Assembly: GCA_030248215.1 (NCBI GenBank)
Contig: JASANG010000605.1
Location: forward strand, 124,001 to 188,000
Direction: 5' to 3'
DNA: 64,000 nucleotides
Source of the DNA: Enoplolaimus lenunculus
Taxonomy: Eukaryota > Nematoda > Enoplea > Enoplida > Thoracostomopsidae
Shown here piece by piece: positions 57,158-64,000 of the stretch (positions are counted from its first letter, which is position 1; each line of letters opens with the position of its first letter). The translations under genes were made by a program, and so were the position numbers. Below the pieces are notes generated by a model, which worked only from the letters and a program-made list of their open reading frames with translations, did not search any database and had not been told where the DNA came from.

Positions 57158-59048
57158 TGTAGCGTGGGGACACTTTTAAGTTGTAACAATACCCCTTTTT
57201 CCTTTTTTTCGGAATAATTTTATTCCCAACCCCCCTGTAATATTATTATGTGTGTGAGTATTGTGTGGTAGTGTTGTTTAAAAAAAAAACTGTATGTATG
57301 TGTTTGTATACAGCATATGTATATATATATAAAATGCATATAGAATTTTGTGTGTGTGCGAGATGCATTGTATGCATATGTTTTGCAGGTGTTGTTGTAG
57401 CTTTACATTGCACGGCTCTAAGGTTTTCATTTTGCACTGCATCTGGTACATGTTTCGGTGTATTGTACCAGAATTATATAGTAATCAGATTGTGGGGCCT
57501 GTACTTTGGTATAGGTAATGAAAGATACTTCACTAATTAGTTGTATATTGTACTTTCAGGATGTAAATTTATGGTCTCCTTACGGAATGTGATTGCATAA
57601 GCGTAGGTGCTTGTTTTTCACGAAAGTAATTTTTAATTTGAAGTACATTCGAGTGGCCCCTTTTGGAAAAACTTTAAAAGAGGGTAATTCTGAGAATTGT
57701 AAACCCCGAAAATCAACCCCTGGAAGACAAAACATTGTTTTTGGGTTAATTTTTGTTAATTTTAAGCTAAAAATTTGTTTTGAAAATTACGAATTTTAGT
57801 CAAAATAGGGAATTTTTTACTTTTTATGCGATTTGAAAGATTAAGTTTGTTTTTAAAATAAATTATTTGGGTCAAAACATAAGATTTTAAAGTTTTTAGG
57901 GGATCTGAAAGTTCAAAAACTGTTCTAAAAAACTTAGGCTCGACGACAAAACAGCTTTTTAGTAAAATTTTTGTGAATTTTAATTGCAAACATTGCTGAG
58001 AAATCTTTGATTAATCACGAGATCGATGGTATGCGCAGAATCTGTAAAGATTCCATAGTTTTTCATCTGTAGTATTTAACCTTTAGAATAGCGCGTATAT
58101 AAGCGCTTGGCACTAGTGGGGAGAGAAGGTATTTTGGGGAAGTGCTGTTGGATTGTGTCGAGGTTTTACTAGCACCGGCTTGCTTGAATATCTGTACTTG
58201 ATTACGCGGCTGTTAAGGTTCACTGGTTTTAATTTTTCTTGTAAGAGGCGTTTTTGATCCGGCATATTTAGAGAATAGTGTGTGTTTAAGTAATTATTAA
58301 GTGATTTGAATTGACGAAACGCGAGTAACGCGTGTGTATTTTGTACTGAATTTTGGGTGCGCGTTTCGAAGCGAAATTTTGGCGTATAGTTAAGCTGTTA
58401 AAGCTTGCAACGGTAATTTTTTGTTAATATACCTAGAGAGTAGGTATTGCCGAGTGTTTTAATTGTGAGCCGCGCAGATTTTGAGTTGTGTACGAAAAGT
58501 TCTGGTCCTGTAAAGGTACCATATCTGTCTATTTTATATTTAAAGAGAACGGGATCGTGTATTCGAGAGAAATTTACGTGATATTGGTCTAGTGTTTGTG
58601 GATGAAACAAACGTACTAATTAATTTCTGGGAACCTGTTGCTACTGGGCTGAACTAAAAATCTTCTCGAAGTTTCACAGTAACCTGGAAGAAATTTTTGG
58701 TGGTAACTGTCCAGGGATTGAAATTGTCGATCAACAGTGGTTTTATTGATCTATTAGTAATACAACCTGTAAGGGAATCGTATATTTTCCTTCTATTATT
58801 TCATTTTGGGGTGACAGTGGTACGTATTAGTTTTGCGGCAAAAGGTTTGCGATATTCATAGAAGTTCTAGAGTGTGTACGTATTCTATTTTGGGCGTGGG
58901 AGTATTGACTTTAACTGATTTGTCGAGTGCACTGTGATATTTTTGGTGAGAAATATAGCGCTTTCCCTGCTTTGGTAACCACGAACTTAGGAAGGTGTTC
59001 CCCGGAGTGCCGACCGAATTGACTTGCAATTAAGTTCGCTGTGTTACA
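57158..59048 (+). repeat. Inferred 5' LTR
   Basis: The right end is well placed: ...GTTACA at 59048, two bases before the primer binding site. The left end TGTAGCGTGGGGACAC at 57158 is inferred from the TG...CA rule and the TGTA/TACA inverted ends. It is about 1.9 kb. A TATA box lies inside. The second LTR needed as proof is outside the window. Confidence 0.55.
58096..58103 (+). promoter_or_regulatory. TATA box of the LTR promoter
   Basis: TATATAAG in a GC-richer setting (GCGCGTATATAAGCGC), near the middle of the LTR. Transcription would start about 25-30 bp downstream. Confidence 0.55.
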
Positions 59049-59050
59049 TT

Positions 59051-59068
59051 TGGAGGTCCCACCGAGAT
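59051..59068 (+). other. Primer binding site, tRNA-Gln
   Basis: TGGAGGTCCCACCGAGAT is the exact complement of the 18 3'-terminal bases of a typical metazoan tRNA-Gln (…ATCTCGGTGGGACCT plus CCA). It lies 2 bp after the LTR end. Confidence 0.85.
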
Positions 59069-59278
59069 ACCAGTTTTCTTAACCGGTAAACGAGCTTTGG
59101 TCGAAAATTTTGTCCGAGTGCTAACCTTTACCCTTTTAAAGAACGTTCAGTTTGTTTTGTAAAAATAACGGCTCGATACAAATTACGCAGTACTGGTGTC
59201 TTAGAATCCAGCGACGACGATTCTGAATTTTCTGAACCCCTCGATAGTAACTCCCACCTTGTGTTACAAAACCCAAAC

Positions 59279-60240
59279 ATGGAAAATATAACTAGGAACA
59301 TAGCTCAGCTAGATGCTGTTGTGAAAGATCTTGCTAATCGTGTAGATGATGGCTTGAGAGGATTAAGTGACGATTTTGATTTAATATCCCAACGTGTAAG
59401 ATTGGGTACTGAACCTGATTTATCAATTACTTTTTTTCGGGGAGATTTAACCGGGTCTGATTTTAAAAGTTGGATTGATACTTTCAATACTTATTGTAAT
59501 GCCCGTTTAATTGATGATGACATGAAACTTAAGGTGTTGCCTGCTTATTTAAAAGATCGTGCTAAGGATGCATATGAGCGAGTACCTGAACACTCTAAGC
59601 GCCGTTTTACTGATTTAGTACCGGCTTTAGAAGCCCAATTGACCACACCTGAGTGGACTATGTACCATGAAGCAGCGCTTGAGCAGCGACATCAGCTGCC
59701 TGGTGAAAGTGTTGCAGCTTATTTAAAGGCTATTAAGAATGCTTGTAAAAGTGTTTATCCTAATTTGGACAACGCCGCGTTTGACCGTAGAGTTATACAT
59801 AGATTTTTCGGCGGTTTACTTCCAACTGAAGCTAAGCTAGAAGTTTTTCGGGATATGCCAAAAACGCTTAAGGAAGCGGAGGACTTAGCTCAGCGCCTAG
59901 ATATGCAGTCTTTATTCTGTGGAAAACCGACAGGCGTTGATCCTTTGAACATGTCCGTGCCTGCTCCCAAGCAGACTTTGCATACGCTCGCTCGGGGAGT
60001 CCAGCTGCTTGCAAATAATCAAAAGCAGCTTATACAGAACATGTGCAGAAACCCCTTTAGGAATCCTGAGCCACGGAACAGACCCCAACCTTCTAACGGA
60101 TACCGAGGTCCACCAAACCGAGGCCCACCAAATCGAAACTTTCAAAATGCACGTCCCGATTTGGCTCAAAAATTTTCCTCTCGCGGTCCGAAGTGTTATA
60201 ATTGTGGGAAAGTTGGACATTTAGCAATGGCCTGTTTGTT
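59279..60240 (+). CDS. gag: Gag region of the LTR element
   Basis: Fossil-type viral part, described by family only. The first ATG of the long frame is 59279. The N-terminal coiled region is followed by a retrotransposon Gag capsid-like domain (WTMYHEAALEQRHQLPGESV and AAYLKAIKNAC), then a basic Pro/Arg/Asn-rich stretch and one CCHC zinc knuckle, CYNCGKVGHLAMAC (60194-60235). These package the RNA and build the particle in known gypsy elements. The frame continues without interruption into a coiled coil (about 60467-60530) and then the envelope-like region. Confidence 0.85.
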
Positions 60241-60696
60241 ACGCAACGGAAATTTTTCTCGGAATAACAGACTCCAAACTCAAAATAATTTTGGACGGTC
60301 AACTTATCGACCTAATTGTCCGGCATCGAACTTTAATCGCCCTGCGCGGCCTAATATCCCAAATTTACCAACTTTATCACCAGTCCCGCCTGACAAAGCC
60401 GTTGTAGCTACTACTCTAGTATCTAATGATACAAAAGCTGTTAATTCTGGATGCGATTCTAAGCAAGAAATTGATCGTCTTAAGAAAGAGCTTGCTACTT
60501 TGCGTAGTCAAAATGCCCTCTTAGTGGAAAAATCGTTTCCCAATTTTGTCGGAGCTATCCAGGCTACACATCATGTTGCTAAATTTACCCAAACTGAACC
60601 TGCTTCTTTAAATTTGAATGAAGCTGTTACAGAGAAACCACCGGTTCGAAGTAACTGTCTCAGACGATCGAGTAGGTGCAAAGTTCCTCCACTTAA

Positions 60697-62623
60697 GCCA
60701 TGGAATATTTTACTTTGTTGTGTGATTGCACTCATATTTAGTTTAACGTGTCGTGTTGATTCTAGTTTAACGCAAACATTACATCAATTACAACCAAAGA
60801 TTTTTCCTTCTGTTGGGGTTGGGCTTATACCTGAGGGTCTAGTGTTAACCGCAAGTGAATCCATTTACCTGCCTATAGTTGTGCATGCTGGACAAGACCG
60901 AATTAAGCCATGCTCTCCTCTTGTTTTTCAAGGTGGTACACCTACTTTTTGTAATTGCACTGGTCAACAGCGTTTATGTAGCATGATTAAGAGACAGGCA
61001 CTTTCGGATTTGGCTAATAACTACGAGGATACCGTAGACCCTGGGTTTTATGAAGAGCTAATGAGAGACATCTGTGAGAAAAAGCCATTCACTTGTAGTT
61101 TTGTTACTTCGGGTCGTAATCGCCGCTTTGTCCCCCTACTGTTGACTGGGTTGACTTCGATCATGGGCACCGGACTTGGAATTGCCAATAGTATTAAGTT
61201 GTCACATTTGGAACCAAAAATTTTGGCCCTCCAGAAAAGTGTTCGACTTTTGAATGACGAAATCACTGAAAATTCTGAGGCAATTTATAAACTGAATATT
61301 AACCAACAGCGAGTTTTTGCAATAACCCATGAGATAGAGAAGTATGTAGAACAAACCCGAATTACAATGACCTGCAGTTTAACAGAATCGGTAACGATTT
61401 CGCATTTTATTTCTCAATCAAATCAGTTTATAAATGGAGTACGTAAAGTTGTGGATGCATTAGTCCTTGCTAGTAATAGCGGTCGCTTATCTGTCGCAAT
61501 TATGTCTGCGTCTCAAATTAAGAAACTTGTTAAACAGGAGCCAACATTGCGAAATTCAGTATACATACATGATCCCGGATTATTCTACCACTTTGTTAAG
61601 GTCTATCCCGTGCTGCTAGATATTCGAGGAACAAAATTTGGAATAATTTTGGAAATCCCCCTAATACGAATTAAGAACGTGTTGCCGCTTATGAGGGTTA
61701 TAAATGTCGGTTTTAACATTCCTTCAAAACAAATAATTGCCCGATTAGCTTTGCCTAAGTTTGTAACTTATGCTCGTATGTTTAGTAAAGGGTATTATCA
61801 CGAAGTAAAGTCCGAAGCTTGTGACAAGCGTATTGGTTTATGGTACTGTGGGATGGAAGCTTTGCCAACTAGCGAAGCGGACAGCTGTTTTAGAGGAATG
61901 CGCCAAGCCTTAGTGCATAATAATACATGTGCAATGGAAGTTAAACAAATGTTTGCAGGCACCCATATTGAAACCACTCGGGTTGGATTACTTTTGCGTA
62001 CTTCGGAACCAACTGTCAAGCTCACAAGGACTAAAAAATTGGTCTCCTCATCTGTAATTGAGACTATGCGTGTACCGGAGCGCGGGGTTATGTTTATGCC
62101 TTTTGAAAATTTTAGTATGCTGATTGTTGAAGACCGAGTGCTTATGTCGACTTTTAGGCCCGCTCTTAACTTTGAAATTTCACCTGATGTTCAATATAAT
62201 TTCACTCTACATCAAGATGTGGTGCCACCGCCAGTGTGGGGAAGCTTAGAAAACGTAGAGTATCAGTCTAATTTGACTCGTACCCGATTAAAAAGGGAGC
62301 TTTTGTCTTTTATACCTACTGCTGATTTCAATTTACCCTATAGCGATTTATTAAGTTATATAGCTGTCGGGTTGGTCATTTTAGTAGTGGGTATATGTGT
62401 TATATACGCCTGGTATGGCAAATGGTTTAAGTGTTTGCGTTGCTGTTGTAAATCTTATGGACAAGAAAGGTCGACCCCTGTGCAAGTAATATGTACTTCC
62501 CCAGAAACTGAAACTCTGGAATTGCCGATACATTCAACTGTTATTGGACCATCAAAATTTTATGTAGCAAACGGAAACGTGCGTTGCAGTTTTCAACAAG
62601 CCTTTCTCCGAGTCATACTGTAG
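60697..62623 (+). CDS. env: Envelope-like region in frame with gag
   Basis: The layout is that of a class I-like or F-type membrane fusion glycoprotein. A hydrophobic signal-like segment (NILLCCVIALIFSL) is followed by a Cys-containing surface part, a furin-type site RNRR (61115-61126) and right after it a Gly/Leu-rich fusion-peptide-like stretch. Then come a heptad-rich helix (LEPKILALQKSVRLLNDEIT), further Cys and N-glycosylation sequons, a membrane anchor (62351-62413) and a Cys-rich cytosolic tail. Family membership (baculovirus F-like versus other) is inferred from layout. It sits before protease and RT, not after integrase. Confidence 0.7.
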
Positions 62624-62629
62624 CGGAGA

Positions 62630-63276
62630 CTGTTTTGACTTTAGGACCCTCTCTTTCGGACATTGAAATTTACATGAATGATATACCTGTACGAGCAGTT
62701 ATCGATACCGGAAGTAATATTACTGTCATGTCATCAGAAACTTTTCTGAAGTTGAATAAACCCGAAACTAGTCTCGTTCCAGTACCCGCCACCACCGCTG
62801 TTGGAGTTACTGGTCATGCATTACCCCTGAAAGGTGCTATTAAGGTACAAATTGAAATAGGTTCCAAATCCCTACCTTTTCATGTGTATGTATCAGATGA
62901 ATGCGCCCACCCTGCAATACTAGGAGTTGATTTACTACGACAATTTGGCACTATAAGTCTAGATTATGCAGCAGGCGTTGTTAAGCTTGGAAAAATGCAG
63001 TTAAAGATGGGATATCGGTCAAGCCAAAACGTACTCTTGCCAGATACTACACTTATTCCTTCAAGATCAGAGGTGCTTATACCTTGCGAAGTAAAAGGGT
63101 TTGGACATGAGGGTGATGTGTATTTTGAACCAAATTATAAGCTTATTAAGTTATACGGTTTAAACACAGTTGAATTAATATTAAGTGATGCGGATAACTT
63201 AGTTATTCCTTTGCGATTACTTAATATGTCGAATTGTCCCGTTCGGCTGTACAAAGGCATGACATTGGTCGAATAG
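62630..63276 (+). CDS. pol: Aspartic protease region of pol
   Basis: A retropepsin-like domain with the active-site triad in VIDTGSNITVMS (62704-62712) and the later AILGVDLL flap/ILG motif. Its open frame differs from and slightly overlaps the gag-env frame, as in gypsy elements that make pol by a ribosomal frame change. No slippery site was established. Confidence 0.8.
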
Positions 63277-63399
63277 AACCCTTAGATACTTGTGTTTTAC
63301 CTACCGTATTGAACTTACAATCTGTTAACCATCAACCAAACTTTAATTTGATATCTGACTTAAAGTTAGAGGAGTGTGACATTTCTGGAATCGAAAAGT

Positions 63400-64000
63400 C
63401 TAAGTTGATTGAATTATTTTTGGAATTTAACGATGTTTTCGCGAAGCATGATTATGATTGTGGAACTATAACAGTAGTTGAACATTCAATTGATACTGGT
63501 GATGCAGTGCCTATTAAGCAGAGACCTTATCGCGTGCCTTTTCAATCTAAGGATAAGGTGGATACAGAGTTGGGCAACATGTTACGTTATGGAATCATTG
63601 AGCCCTCAACAAGCCCCTGGGCCAGCCCAATGGTTGTACTTAAAAAGAAAGACGGCAAGTCTTTGCGCATTTGTATTGATTACCGAAAATTAAATGCAGT
63701 GACTAAGAAAGACTGTTTTCCTCTCCCGAATATTAATGATTTACTGGAGTGTATAGGAAAAGCAAAGTATTTTAGTGTTATGGATTTAATATCAGGATAT
63801 TGGCAAGTCCCCATAGCTTCTGATTCAATTGAGAAAACTGCTTTTATTACCCCAGCTGGTTTGTACCAATTTACTAAAATGCCTTTTGGGTTATGCAACG
63901 CTCCTGCTATTTTCCAACGGACCCTTGAAGCCACTCTCCGTGGATTAGTTGAGCGTGTCTGCCTTATCTATATAGACGATATATGCGTGTTTTCTGAAAC
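63400..64000 (+). CDS. pol: Reverse transcriptase region of pol, incomplete at window end
   Basis: Ty3/gypsy RT landmarks appear in order: a YR-x-P entry motif, GIIEPSTSPWASPMV, LRICIDYRKLNAVT, FSVMDLISGYWQ, FITPAGLYQF, MPFGLCNAPAIFQR and the YIDD catalytic pair at the very end. RNase H and integrase should follow outside. Confidence 0.88.

Larger units (their letters stand above)
57158..64000 (+). mobile_element. LTR retrotransposon, Ty3/gypsy type, gag-env-pol order, cut by window end
   Basis: Parts seen: 5' LTR, primer binding site for tRNA-Gln, gag, envelope-like region in the same open frame, protease, and reverse transcriptase up to the YIDD catalytic motif. Integrase, RNase H and the 3' LTR lie beyond the window. 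The RT sequence (MPFGLCNAPAIFQR, YIDD) places it with Ty3/gypsy elements. The long gag-env frame is open, which suggests a fairly recent insertion; age cannot be measured without the second LTR, and whether the element is whole cannot be judged here. An envelope before pol is not the usual layout. Confidence 0.85.

Overview
The window is animal (metazoan) nuclear DNA: AT-rich, with long introns, canonical GT-AG splice sites and dense dispersed repeats. It holds one complete host gene, GLG1 (Golgi apparatus protein 1 / cysteine-rich FGF receptor / E-selectin ligand 1), on the + strand from 28298 to 45032. I resolved it into 15 coding exons whose phases all agree. They encode 1344 residues: signal peptide, Gln/Asn-rich extension, sixteen Cys-rich GLG1 repeats, one membrane segment and a short tail that matches the vertebrate tail pattern. 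The phylum cannot be fixed. TTAGGC repeats, the nematode telomere unit, are frequent here, but they lie inside small dispersed transposons and do not prove a nematode.

Layout. 1-28 kb has no confident host gene; one weak candidate exon sits on the minus strand at 127-277. This part is filled with non-autonomous DNA transposons (MITEs) of several kinds, a 2.35-kb pogo/Tigger-like transposon at 15530-17884 with a spliced but truncated transposase, a diverged satellite-like array (21590-22125) and a 210-bp tandem duplication (20062-20460). 28.3-45.0 kb is GLG1; nearly every longer intron carries MITEs, and one sits 26 bp after the stop codon. 45-57 kb is again gene-free and MITE-rich, including a TTAA-flanked piggyBac-type element with a tRNA-Gly-like core and two nested insertions with a matching empty site elsewhere in the window.

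57158-64000 is the 5' part of an LTR retrotransposon of the Ty3/gypsy kind: a long 5' LTR with a TATA box, a tRNA-Gln primer binding site, a gag with a CCHC knuckle, an envelope-like protein in the same open frame as gag, then protease and reverse transcriptase, cut by the window end. The visible order gag-env-pol is unusual, because gypsy-type elements with an envelope normally carry it after pol.

The strongest surprises are (i) TTAGGC telomere-like tracts carried inside small transposons, three of them with 8-bp target-site duplications, two perfect, (ii) the gag-env-pol element, (iii) an exact 19-bp tandem duplication across a GLG1 splice donor, and (iv) the tRNA-like core in a piggyBac-type MITE. 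No bacterial, CRISPR or operon-like system is present.
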